Shown here: positions 36,066-46,186 of the stretch, one piece after another
Numbering within the stretch: the stretch's first letter is position 1
Layout of the letters: every line of letters starts with the position of its first letter
Assembly (NCBI GenBank): GCA_026168455.1
Contig: CM047429.1
Location: 40,036,066-40,100,065, forward strand
Length of the DNA: 64,000 nt
Direction of reading: 5' to 3'
From: Theocolax elegans
Taxonomy: Eukaryota; Arthropoda; Insecta; Hymenoptera; Cerocephalidae
Made by a program: the position numbers and the translations under genes
The notes under the pieces: model-generated
Database searches by the model: none
The model's input: only the letters and a program-made list of their open reading frames with translations
What the model was told of the DNA's origin: nothing

Positions 36066-36230
36066 AAATTTTTTTTTTGTAAAATAAAATTAATAATTTT
36101 TTTTATTTGTAAATGAATAAATCAACAAAAAATTAAATAACGATTTATTACCCTATAATTCTAAGCTCCCTTTCAGGGGGCACAACTTAAATATAAGTTC
36201 CGATATAAACATGAGCACAAGTCATGATAG

Positions 36231-36300
36231 CCGTGAGCGCTAAAGCGTATGCATAGTGAAGTAACCATGGGGTCTCAGGTACAAATCCTGGAACCCGAAT
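36231..36300 (+). pseudogene. tRNA-like sequence followed by a T-run
   Basis: GATAGCCGTGAGCGCTAAAGCG resembles a Leu-type box A region and GGTACAAATCC resembles box B with one change; the oligo-T at 36,301 would stop Pol III. It does not fold into a complete tRNA, so a tRNA pseudogene or SINE head is more likely than a working gene. Confidence 0.35.
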
Positions 36301-36418
36301 TTTTTTTATGTATCTAACACTTTTATTGCATAAATTTCATAAATAATAACTATTTTAATAATTAATTATGTAAAATATTTTACACTATTAATTATTAAAA
36401 TAATTATTATTTGTGTAT

Positions 36419-36628
36419 TGTAACGGTGTACGGATTGAATATGTGGAATAAAAAATCAACGTAGGTATCGGGGCGCGAACCCACGATCCCAGGAGCGCGA
36501 GGCAGAATCCTCACCACTGCGCTACCATTCGCAATTATCCCGGCTAGTCGATACTTGGTCCTATGACGATCATTGCTGATAATCCAGGGACCTACCTGCG
36601 CCGACACTCAAAGTCCGTACCCGTTATA
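36419..36628 (-). repeat. 3' LTR of the TRIM, containing a tRNA-like core
   Basis: Minus-strand 3' LTR of 210 bp. Its ends are TATAACGG...CCGTTACA-like in this orientation, an imperfect inverted pair, with one base changed in this copy. The middle holds a tRNA-like sequence on the minus strand with box A TAGCGCAGTGGTGAGG and a box-B-like GGGTTCGCGCCCC, present in both LTRs and therefore older than this insertion. Confidence 0.85.
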
Positions 36629-36858
36629 TCCCCCACCCAAACTCGACCTACGCCCTCGGGGAGCCGTTTGATCAGTTCGATCATCAAAGCTAGAGAGGCG
36701 AAGGTTGTCCCTACTCGACCGGGGTCAAGAAGACCGTTTTCTGAGCACCGGGAGCCTCGTTAGGGATAGCCGTGCGTTTGCACCATCACGCTTGAGATTC
36801 CAGAAACTCAAGCTCCCCTACGTCTAGTGCCAACCTTGGAGGTGTACTGCGTATACGT
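36629..36858 (-). other. TRIM internal region, 3' part with polypurine tract
   Basis: The polypurine tract (minus strand GAGTTTGGGTGGGGGA) occupies 36,629-36,644. The rest is non-coding apart from the end of the short frame that starts at 49,107. The last four bases, ACGT (36,855-36,858), are the gypsy1 target duplication. Confidence 0.75.
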
Positions 36859-36989
36859 TGCGACGGTGGGTCGCAAGAATTAGTTGTTATTACCGATAAA
36901 GTGCTCGACTTCTCGCGCGCGTGATCATTGCCTTGGGCATATCAGGCTGGCTGTGTGTAGTTCCGAGAGAGAGAGAGAGAGAGAGAGAT
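36859..36989 (+). repeat. Remnant of the gypsy1 5' LTR
   Basis: The first 27 bases match the start of the 3' LTR (47,888); the next ~95 bp match LTR positions around 48,370-48,465; the (GA)n at 36,967-36,988 is the short counterpart of the (GA)n at 48,453. About 460 bp inside the LTR, and everything from the GA run to the middle of gag, are deleted. The junctions have only 1-2 bp or GA-repeat homology. Confidence 0.8.
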
Positions 36990-37901
36990 ATTTTATCGCG
37001 TTTTAAACGTCCTCCGAGTGAATTAGAAAGCCTTGAGATCGCGTATAGGAATTTACATCCGGTATATCGTAGTGCCATGAGAGATCGGGTCGTGGAGAAC
37101 TTGAGCGATATTGAACATTACGGTCAACGCTTCGAACGTCAGAAACAACTCGATGGTCGGTATATTCCCCCTCCTCCCGCGGAGAAGTTTCATTTACCGG
37201 GTGCTGCATGCCTTTCGCACTCGGGGAGATCAAAACTCGCGTCCGTATCGGATGAGCAAATCGCATCGATGGGGGAGAAGAAAAGTAAGAAACAGGTAAA
37301 AGAGGGGAAGGGCGAGAAGGTACGCGATCATGCGACCGTTGAAGCTGCAGTGGTGACGGAGAGGAACAAAGCGGTCGGTTTTCCGGAAAATAATAGCGGA
37401 CTGCGAGTGAGAGAGCTGAGAGAGGAGGTGGGACCGAGAGAAGTACGGGAAAGCCGAGAGTCTAAGTTACCGGATAACAGAAATCCGTCTTATGCGGAAG
37501 CGGTGAGAGGTTGGGATCGATCGCCGACCGGAAAGCCGACGGGTAGTGCACGGCGCTTTGTAGGACCGTCGGGACAGGGTTCGGGAATGCAAAATAGACG
37601 CGTTAATTGGAACGGGACGTCGTCTGCACAATCGAGAGTACCGTGGAGTTCAGGTGTGTTTGTGGAGGCTTGCTATACATGCCAGGCGGTTGGACATCGC
37701 GCATCGGAATGTCCTGAGGTGGTTTGTTTTGCTTGCCGAGGAAAAGGGCATATAAGTCGCGAATGCCCTCGTGTGAAAGGCGCGCAGAGTGTATCGTGTC
37801 AGCTGTGCGACGCGCCTAATGTAACTGCGAAAACGTGCGTAAGCCCGAATTGTATCGCGCTTCGTTCGGGAAACGCGAGGGGAGGGGAGCAGAGGAAGTG
37901 A
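36990..37901 (+). CDS. gypsy1 gag, N-terminally truncated, three zinc knuckles
   Basis: The open frame formally begins in LTR sequence at 36,921; gag-like sequence starts near 36,990. The capsid end AYRNLHPVYRSAMRDRV matches gypsy2 gag. A basic, Arg/Glu/Ser-rich linker follows. The nucleocapsid has CYTCQAVGHRASEC, CFACRGKGHISREC and a third motif CQLCDAPNVTAKTC in which Val replaces the zinc-binding His. Gag packages the element RNA. The N-half of capsid is deleted with the leader. The frame overlaps pol by 67 bases (37,835-37,901). Confidence 0.88.
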   Translation: MLSRFKRPPSELESLEIAYRNLHPVYRSAMRDRVVENLSDIEHYGQRFERQKQLDGRYIPPPPAEKFHLPGAACLSHSGRSKLASVSDEQIASMGEKKSKKQVKEGKGEKVRDHATVEAAVVTERNKAVGFPENNSGLRVRELREEVGPREVRESRESKLPDNRNPSYAEAVRGWDRSPTGKPTGSARRFVGPSGQGSGMQNRRVNWNGTSSAQSRVPWSSGVFVEACYTCQAVGHRASECPEVVCFACRGKGHISRECPRVKGAQSVSCQLCDAPNVTAKTCVSPNCIALRSGNARGGEQRK

Positions 37902-39559
37902 ATGCTTCTGTTCCCCGATCTTTAGAGAGTGTTGATAGACCGTCGAATATTAGTCCAATCAAAACGAGTAGTGGTGAGAGTGAGAGAGTGAAACATTTGA
38001 GTCTTGGGAATCAGAGAGTGCCCAAAAATTTGTGTGGAGAAATAGCTCCGTTAGTTCGGCATGATAGTGAAGAGCGTGATTATAGAAATTTGTGGCGTGT
38101 ATCCGAGGGTTTGAGGCTTTTGACGAATGAGGAAAAACAGGGTCAAAGCAAATCCTATGAGTTAGATGTTAGAACGAGTAGTGGTGCGATACCAAAGAAT
38201 GCGGGCCGACGCGTGAAAGAGTGTGATGTAAAAGAATTTTCGGATTTGAAGCCAAGTGAAAGAGGTAGTGAGGAGGAAATACTTAGTACCGGTGTCAACT
38301 CGGAAAATCGTAACTTCTTACAAATAGAGCTCGGAGGACAGAGATATAAAGCCTTGCTTGATCCGGGAGCAACGCGTTCTTTTGTCGGGCCGAAAATAGC
38401 GGAGTGTTTTAAAAATAAGTTACAACCGTCGCGAGCATTATTCCGTACCGCCACCGGGAAATTGAATCGAACGTTAGGGATATTACGAGTCTGTGTTTCG
38501 GTCGATAGTATTTCCAAGATAGTCGACTTTCGCGCTGCACCAACCCTTGATCACGAGATAATCTTGGGTATGGATTTTGGCCGCGAGTTTGATATAGACG
38601 TTCGTCTCGGGAGGGATGTGTGGAGAATACGCGAGGGTGATTGGCATCAGTTTATGAGTGGTGAGGGAGAAGAAAGAGTTTATGTGTTTGCTGAATGCGC
38701 GGGAATTTCCGAGTTAGATGGTGCCGAGAGAGTGCGTGTTGAAGAGTTAGTTGAGAGAGTCTTGAGTGAGCAGACCGCGGTTGCACGGGGAGTTACGAAC
38801 CTCTCCGAGCATCACATTGACGTAACGGATCCAACACCTATACGGCATAAGATTCGACGCATGTCACCGCGAATGCTCGAAATCGCGACCGAGGAGGTAG
38901 AGCGTTTATTTAACGAGGGGATTATAGAACGATCGGCCAGCGATTATAGTAGTGCGCCAGTGTTAGTAAAGAAGCAGGACGGTACTTATCGGTTTCGCGT
39001 GGACTATCGTGATTTAAATCGGGTTACTAAGAAGGATGAACATCCCATTCCGAATATGGATTCTATCCTAGATAAATTACGTAAAGCCCGGTTTATTTCG
39101 ACGATAGATTTGCGACAAGCGTACTTTCAGATTCCGCTAGAAAGATCGAGCCGAAAGTACACGGCGTTTTCCATACCCGGTTCGGGACTTTGGCAATTTA
39201 CAAAGATGCCGTTCGGTTTATCAAATTCGCCGCGAACGTTACAAAGGTTAATCGATTCGTTGTTCGGTCCGGCATTCGAGCCATGTGTGTTTTGTTATTT
39301 AGACGATATAATCATTGTGGCGGAGGAGTATGAAGAGCATTTGAAGTGGTTGGAGTTGGTTTTGCGTAAATTAGTTGGTGCCGGGTTGCAGGTAAATAGA
39401 CAAAAGTGTGAGTTTTGTTGTGCACAGGTGAGATATTTAGGTTTCTTGCTAGATAGAGAGGGTTTACGTCCGGATCCCGAGAGAGTTGCGCCGGTTTTAA
39501 ATTACCCCGCGCCGAGAAACGTGAAACAATTATGCCGATTTTTGGGAATGCTCGGGTGA
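37835..39559 (+). pseudogene. gypsy1 pol: protease and reverse transcriptase, ended by a stop
   Basis: Pol follows gag in the -1 frame. Residues ~140-270 are the retropepsin-like protease: KALLDPGATRSFVG, with Asp-Pro-Gly in place of the usual Asp-Ser/Thr-Gly, and later ILGMDF. The RT spans ~residues 320-574: PVLVKKQDGTYRFRVDYRDLN, STIDLRQAYFQIPL (first Asp) and FCYLDDIII (catalytic pair). TGA at 39,557-39,559 replaces a codon, probably Trp, inside LGMLG-YSRF, and the same frame continues open after it. One nonsense change thus separates RT from RNase H. Confidence 0.9.
37868..37874 (+). promoter_or_regulatory. Candidate -1 ribosomal frameshift site G GGA AAC
   Basis: The heptamer GGGAAAC fits the slippery rule X XXY YYZ and is in the correct phase of gag (codons GGA 37,869-37,871 and AAC 37,872-37,874). 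Pol is in the -1 frame and overlaps gag here, so slippage would give the Gag-Pol fusion. The next ~20 bases are G-rich (GAGGGGAGGGGAGC), possibly structured. Function is inferred. Confidence 0.6.
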
Positions 39560-40242
39560 TACTCGCGTTTCGTTGAGGGAGACTCGGAGATAAAAATTCC
39601 CCTTTTAAAACTTTTACGGAAAGGCCAAAAATGGGAATGGAGTGGAGAGCAAGAGGAAGCGTTTGAGAGATTAAAGCGAGCATTAACGATGGCGCCTGTG
39701 TTAGCGAGACCGGATTTCACAAAACCGTTCGTGGTTCAATGTGATGCGAGTAATTTTGCGCTTGGAGCCGTGTTGACGCAGGAGGGAGAGGATGGAGAGC
39801 ATCCAATAGTATACGTGAGTCGTGTGTTAACAGCCGCGGAGAAAAATTATACCACAACGGAAAAAGAGTGTCTCGCGGTTTTGAGGGCGGTTAAGAAGTT
39901 AAGGCCGTACCTTGAGGGATATAAATTTACGGTGATAACTGACCATAGCTCGTTAAAGTGGTTACGGAATTTACGGGATCCGACCGGTAGGTTAGCGCGT
40001 TGGTCCCTTGAGATGCAACAATGGAATTTCGAGATTGTTCATCGGAAGGGCGCGTTAAACCACTTACAGGACGCGTTGTCGCGAATGTATGAGGATGATA
40101 GTGTAGTGGCGGCCGTGAGTAGTGAGGAAATATGCGATCCACAGTATTTACGTTTACGAGAAGAGATTACAAAGAGTCCGGGGAAATATCCGAGCTGGCG
40201 TGTCGAAAACGGGTTTATCTATCGATATCGTGTGGATCCGTT
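39560..40242 (+). pseudogene. gypsy1 pol: RNase H, cut by an LTR-element insertion
   Basis: Same frame as the RT. RNase H motifs: VVQCDASNFALGAVL (Asp), TTTEKECLAVLRAV (Glu), TVITDHSSLKWL (Asp) and HRKGALNHLQDALSR. RNase H removes the RNA strand after copying. Coding is broken at 40,242 by the element at 40,243-44,841; the frame continues after the duplication CGTT at 44,846. Confidence 0.9.
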
Positions 40243-41969
40243 TGTTACGTCCAGACTTGCACCAATCACTATAAAAAATATTACAAGAAGGCAAATGGTT
40301 AATAAACCATTCGCGTTCCTTTCGCTCTTGTTTGACTAGGACTAGCCTTACGTCTCCGGGAGTAGCGAGCGAAGTTATTTTGAGAGTAGAGATGCAGGAT
40401 ATAATGCGGGATAAATAAAATAATATATGTTTTATTTCGTATTAATCATGCATTATTTATTAAAATATAATATGCTGTTTTTCTTTAAATGAACACGTGC
40501 AACTAAATTATTACAGCTTTTTAATGGGCAAAAATACATAAATTCACACTATTTTATTTACAATTCCAAAAATTTATTTAAGTCAAATAAAGATCTTAAT
40601 TTTGATTAAATAAACAAGTGTGCGGCGAACACGTTAGCACATTACAGAATAAAATATTCGCAAAGTTATTTTATTATAAACATTAATAATCAATAATTGA
40701 AATAAGAATCATTATAAATAAGTGCAGATAAAATAAAAAAAATGGTTGTCGTTTAAAACATGAATTATAGTTAATAAATTGTAATTCAAACCGTGAATAT
40801 TTCAATTCAAATACAATGTAACGAATAATTATTATAAATAAATTGTAATATATAATAATAATTGTTTTAAAAGAAAACGGTTGGTTCAGCAATCGAAATA
40901 ACATAAAATATCAGGTTTGCCTTTACGAATAATACAAGCGTATAGATAGCCGAAAAGAATATACCTTAAGTACCCAAATATATAGATATATGTATATATA
41001 TATATATGTGTATTCGGTGAGGAACGAAGGTCCGCCTTGAACGTGGGTAGCGGTGTCAGATTCCCGGATAATGTCCTGCTAGACCTGCGGGCGTCGACGT
41101 TAGATGTGTATGCTGTTGGAGCTCGACGATTTCCAGATGTCGAAGTCGTAGTTCCTCGACTATGGCTTGTAGATGTCAATGATACGTCTCGATTCCTCTT
41201 GTGATTTTTAATACGTATTACTTTAACGTTCAAGTAGCAGAGCCACGCCCTCGGATAAAAATCAAAGAGTTGGCCAGCAGAGCTTCGCCTTGCGAAAGCT
41301 TTAGATGAAAATTTAGGAGTGCCTGTGTCTCTTCTGGGTCCTCTTTATATACCCTAAAATTCTATGCATCTGTCCTTGTCTTACGCTTTGCCTTGTCTTA
41401 CACTTTGCCTTATATGGAGATTGTGTAAGTAGTTCTCGATTTTTCTGTGCTTGCACCCGATTGGACCGTTAGATGTGCGTAGTTAAAAATTATCGAATCC
41501 CATGCATTTTCTGTATCGCTTCGTAGTTAATTCGGAGAATTTGCTGTCCCCCTTTTATTACTGCGACGTTACCCAAAGAACGGCTTAATTTATTACTTCC
41601 TTCTAATGCTCGAATTTTCTAGTCGATGTTTCCCATTGCCGGCTCTTCACCGAGCATTGATTTTATAGTACAGTACAAAAAAAACTCTTGCGTAACCCTT
41701 CGTTTCGATCTCACTATCGGCGATCCCGCTTATATCCGTATGGGCTTCGAATAATATCTTCAACTCTACTTATCAGTCTCCGTTTCGTTTGAAACACTCG
41801 TAAAATAATCTGTTCCTTAGTTCTATAAATTATATTTTATATTACTACATTTACTTAGAATCATTCTTTATCAACCTTATTTTGTTCGTCTTCTACGCCG
41901 TATTTTTATTCTAAACTACGCAGTACTTTTTACGAAAAATAATAATATAATTTTCGTCGGGACGCGACA
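40243..41969 (-). repeat. 3' LTR A, 1,727 bp
   Basis: On the minus strand it starts TGTCGCGTCCCGACG and ends GGACGTAACA. Same length as the interrupted solo copy at 22,332-30,078. The LTR contains GTGAGGAACGAAGGTCCGC and GCGGGCGTCGACGTTA (plus-strand orientation) shared with that copy. It is immediately preceded on the minus strand by a purine run. Confidence 0.9.
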
Positions 41970-41986
41970 ACTCCCCCCCTTTTTAA
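41970..41986 (-). other. Polypurine tract of the LTR-A element
   Basis: On the minus strand AAAAAGGGGGGGAGT directly precedes the TG of the 3' LTR. This fixes the orientation of the element. Confidence 0.8.
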
Positions 41987-42300
41987 AAGCGACGCCCTCG
42001 TCGTTAAACAATATTATTATTATATTATTATTTCTCTTGACATAAGATATCATACTTAACTTTAAATTATAAACATTATTTCGATTAATTTTTCTTTATT
42101 TCTTATGGTGAACTTTATAAACCATATTACAATTATTTCTTTCGTAGTTCAACTTCATTTGTTATTATTTTTCATACATCCATTACATTATTTCAAACAG
42201 TTTAACAGTATTGATATAGTTCACCTATAAAAATAGATACTTAATAAAAAAAATTTTATTATTCCAATTTTTATTCTAGATATTCCGAAAAATTGTATAA

Positions 42301-44019
42301 TTATTATTAAATGTGTTTTCTGTAGATAAAAAAATGTATTTATCTTTAGTTTGTACTCCTAATTTTTAGTATATATCAAGTCATGTTAATAATATATGTT
42401 GATAGTATTTTTTTGTTCTTGTAGCCACATTTTTTTTTACAAAATTTTCAATTTTCTTCTATAATATTTGTATGCTTACATATATATTTCTAAAAAGATA
42501 AACAAAACAGTTAAATATTAGTTTACTTTCTATTTTATATTTATTCAATTAATAATTCTACTGTTACGAATTGTTAAAGAGAAGAAAAAAAAAATTTCAT
42601 ATTCTTATGCAATATAGATTCTCCCTTCAATGTGAACAATGTTAGTACATCCTATCTTAATAATATATCTATATATATTTTTATAAAAGGATTAGGAGTG
42701 AAGAAAATTTGATTTTCTTCGCTCCGCCTCCCCCCCAAAATAAAACGAACACATAATTTTTTTACTTTTTTTTTTTAGAATTTTCTTTTCAGCCATTATA
42801 AACAAAGATTAACTTTTAATATAATATAATATATAATTGAGAAATAGTTAATTTAGTTACATAAGTGACAGTGCGAAAATTGAGTAGGCTAAGTAGGCTC
42901 ATGTAAAACCATCCTCCTATATCTTGGGAGAAAGAGTAGACTACACTGAATAAACGATATGACGGAATAACCCAAGCAGTTACGGAACTGCTCGATGCTT
43001 GCACATCATAGAATCATGGCAGCAACGTACGTTTTTATTCGCTTGATTCCATTATGTTTCACGTTAAAATGACTAATTTACACTCTTTTTATTTCAATAT
43101 TTTGAGGAATAGTTTAAATATTCACCATTTTCTTGATTTTATTTAACTAACAACTGTAGAATTATTATTAAATGTGTTTTCTGTAGATAAAAAAATGTAT
43201 TTATCTTTAGTTTGTACTCCTAATTTTTAGTATACATCAAGTCATGTTAAAATATATGTTGATAGTATTTTTTTGTTCTTGTAGCCACATTTTTTTTTAC
43301 AAAATTTTCAATTTTCTTCTATAATATTTGTATGCTTACATATATATTTCTAAAAAGATAAACAAAACAGTTAAATATTAGTTTACTTTCTATTTTATAT
43401 TTATTCAATTAATAATTCTACTGTTACGAATTGTTAAAGAGAAGAAAAAAAAATTTCATATTCTTATGCAATATAGATTCTCCCTTCAATGTGAACAATG
43501 TTAGTACATCCTATCTTAATAATATATCTATATATATTTTTATAAAAGGATTAGGAGTGAAGAAAATTTGATTTTCTTCGCTCCGCCTCCCCCCCAAAAT
43601 AAAACGAACACATAATTTTTTTACTTTTTTTTTTTAGAATTTTCTTTTCAGCCATTATAAACAAAGATTAACTTTTAATATAATATAATATATAATTGAG
43701 AAATAGTTAATTTAGTTACATAAGTGACAGTGCGAAAATTGAGTAGGCTAAGTAGGCTCATGTAAAACCATCCTCCTATATCTTGGGAGAAAGAGTAGAC
43801 TACACTGAATAAACGATATGACGGAATAACCCAAGCAGTTACGGAACTGCTCGATGCTTGCACATCATAGAATCATGGCAGCAACGTACGTTTTTATTCG
43901 CTTGATTCCATTATGTTTCACGTTAAAATGACTAATTTACACTCTTTTTATTTCAATATTTTGAGGAATAGTTTAAATATTCACCATTTTCTTGATTTTA
44001 TTTAACTAACAACTGTAGA
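42301..44019. repeat. Tandem duplication of ~860 bp
   Basis: 42,301-43,161 and 43,162-44,019 are nearly identical, including a 62-codon minus-strand frame repeated at 42,816 and 43,675. Only a few small indels were seen. The unit has T- and C-runs and no recognised protein. It fills most of the interior of the LTR-A element, and its near-identity suggests a recent event or an assembly artefact. Confidence 0.9.
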
Positions 44020-44290
44020 AACTTATTTGTTATGTTCAAGTAATATAAAGAGAAATCTTTTGAATTTGTTTAATTTTAGTTTCCAATTAAAGAATATTTA
44101 TTTTGAATAATATTTAAATAAATTCACCAGAATTTTACTACTAATTATATTATTTTTGTATTTTTTTTGCTACACATTGTATTATTAGTAATATAAACAT
44201 GAGAAAAATATTATTTATCTGTATCAATTATCGTTGTATATCCTGAATCGGTTTATAAAATTTTAAAATTTGTTTGTTATGTACGTTTTT

Positions 44291-44841
44291 TTTTGTGTAA
44301 GTAGTTCTCGATTTTTCTGTGCTTGCACCCGCTTGGACCGTTAGATGTGCGTAGTTAAAAATTATCGAATCCTATGCATTTTCTGTATCGCTTCGTAGTT
44401 AATTCGGAGAATTTGCTGTCCCCCTTTTATTACTGCGACGTTACCCAAAGAACGGCTTAATTTATTACTTCCTTCTAATGCTCGAATTTTCTAGTCGATG
44501 TGTCCCATTGCCGGCTCTTCTCCGAGCATTGATTTTATAGTACAGTACAAAAAAAACTCTTGCGTAACCCTTCGTTTCGATCTCACTATCGGCGATCCCG
44601 CTTATATGCGTATTGGCTTTGAATAATATCTTCAACTCTACTTATCAGTCTCCGTTTCGTTTGAAACACTCGTAAAATAATCTGTTCCTTAGTTCTATAA
44701 ATTATATTTTATATTACTGCATTTACTTAGAATCATTCTTTATCAACCTTATTTTGTTCGTCTTCTACGCCGTATATTTATTCTAAACTACGCAGTACTT
44801 TTTACGAAAAATAATAATATAATTTTCGTCGGGACGCGACA
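44291..44841 (-). repeat. 5' LTR A remnant, 551 bp
   Basis: Aligns base for base with 41,420-41,969, differing at a few sites. The match stops abruptly at TTTTTTGTGTAAGTAG, where the full LTR would continue for another 1.2 kb. Confidence 0.88.
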
Positions 44842-44845
44842 CGTT

Positions 44846-45967
44846 GTTAGATCCGATTCTGTTTCGTGAAGAGAAATGGCGTTTAGTGGTGCCAGTGGAG
44901 CAGAGAGAAAGAGTGATGAGAGAAGCGCATAACACGCCGTCACCTCGGAATAGAGAAGACTTACGATAGAGTTGCGAGAGATTATTACTGGAAAGGAGTG
45001 TATTATTATGTCGAGACGTACATGCGCGAATGTGATCAATGCCAGAGATATAAGGTATCACAGTCGGGAGCGCAGGGATTAATGTCGAAGAATAGTGGAG
45101 CGTCCGTGGGCTGTAGTTGCCGTAGATTTAATGGAGTTTCCACCAAGTAAATTACAATGCCGGTACTTAATAGTATTTCAGGACTTGTTTACGCGCTGGG
45201 TGGAAATTAAGCCAATACGTAGAGCCGACGGAAAATCTGTTGCGAGAGCCTTTGAAGAGCTAATACTATTCCGTTGGGAGACACCGGATTATCTCCTTAG
45301 CGACAACGGAAAGGAGTTCGATAATAAAGTTTTTAAGGAAACTTTGCGTGAATATGGGGTGAAACACGTGACGACTCCTCCGTACCACGCGCAAGCCAAC
45401 CCCGTAGAGCGTAGCAACCGGACCTTAAAAACGATGATTGCGATGTACGTAGGAAAAAAACATCGCGATTGGGATTTACACGTACACGAGTTAAGACACG
45501 CGATGAATACCGCCGTGCAATCGTCGACGAAAGTATCACCCGCGTTTTTAAATTTTGGTAGACATCCGCGACCGGTAGTTAGTTTGCGCCGAGAAGTAGA
45601 GATAGAGAGAGTGGTGCCAGATGAGTGGATAGCGAGGATGAAAAGATTGGACGCGCTTCGAGATTTAGTGTCAAAGCATATTGATGCAGCTCAGGAGAGA
45701 CAGGAGAAGTATTACAATCGAGGTAGACGTGTTGTTGAGTTTAAGGTAGGGGATCGCGTAACTCGGAGAACTCATTATCTTTCAGACGCGGTCAAGAAAT
45801 TTTCTGCTAAACTAGCACCGAAATACGAAGGACCGTATGAGATAGTCGAAGTGAAATCGCCGAGTGTTTATGTTTTGAGACGGGAGAACGGTGCGGATAG
45901 AAAGATCGCCAAAGTTCACGTTTCACAACTACGACGCTATATCCCGCCACGACAAACTAAATTATAA
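44846..45967 (+). pseudogene. gypsy1 integrase
   Basis: Integrase inserts element DNA. The HHCC zinc region begins after the insertion with REEKWRLVVP, AHNTP and, after an indel near 44,940, KTYDRVARDYYWKG and CDQCQRYK. A second frame change near 45,085 leads into the long open frame 45,095-45,967. This holds the core VVAVDLMEF (Asp), LLSDNGKEFDN (Asp) and NPVERSNRTLK (Glu), then the C-terminal GPY/F module KYEGPYEIVEV. All three catalytic acids are kept; the broken zinc region makes the copy a pseudogene. TAA at 45,965-45,967 ends pol. Confidence 0.92.
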
Positions 45968-46009
45968 TTAATTCCTGGTTTCTATTATAGGTAGACAAGA
46001 AGTGGAGCC

Positions 46010-46186
46010 ATGGAAGACGCTAAGGGAGGTGACGGTGATAAATCACCACTACCGATGATGCCCCGAGAAGAAGAGGTGATGCCGATGGAGGTGGAAAGAG
46101 AGGAGGAAGTAGGGATGCAGCCGAAGAACCCCCAGGAAGCGTACGAGAGGAGAAGAGCGAACCAACCGCCCAGCGCTACTCTGTGA
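46010..46186 (+). CDS. Short acidic ORF after integrase (58 codons)
   Basis: ATG at 46,010 in good context (GAGCCATGG), 43 bases after the pol stop, and preceded by TTTCTATTATAG|GT, a plausible 3' splice site. The peptide is acidic and Met/Glu-rich (EEEVMPMEVEREEE). Its TGA overlaps by one base the ATG of the next frame (TGATG), so it may be the N-part of the same protein split by a frameshift, or a coupled upstream ORF. No known domain. Confidence 0.5.
   Translation: MEDAKGGDGDKSPLPMMPREEEVMPMEVEREEEVGMQPKNPQEAYERRRANQPPSATL

Larger units (their letters stand above)
40243..44841 (-). mobile_element. LTR-A retroelement inserted in gypsy1 pol (CGTT duplication)
   Basis: Flanked by CGTT (40,239-40,242 and 44,842-44,845). 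Minus-strand order: 5' LTR remnant (44,841-44,291), non-coding interior with a large tandem duplication, polypurine tract, 3' LTR (41,969-40,243). No gag or pol frame is present, so it is a non-autonomous or deleted LTR element. The 5' LTR keeps only its first ~550 bp; its end and the primer-binding site are gone. Confidence 0.88.

Noticed and set aside
36000..36070. tRNA gene with box B GGTTCAAATC and T-run
   Set aside because: No box A or paired acceptor stem; the stretch is better explained as the end of the 2-kb LTR-like block.
37003..37266. Minus-strand ORF over gypsy1 gag
   Set aside because: A shadow of gag with no recognisable motif.
42816..43863. Repeated 62-codon minus-strand ORF
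   Set aside because: Identical only because the DNA is tandemly duplicated; no motif and no start context.
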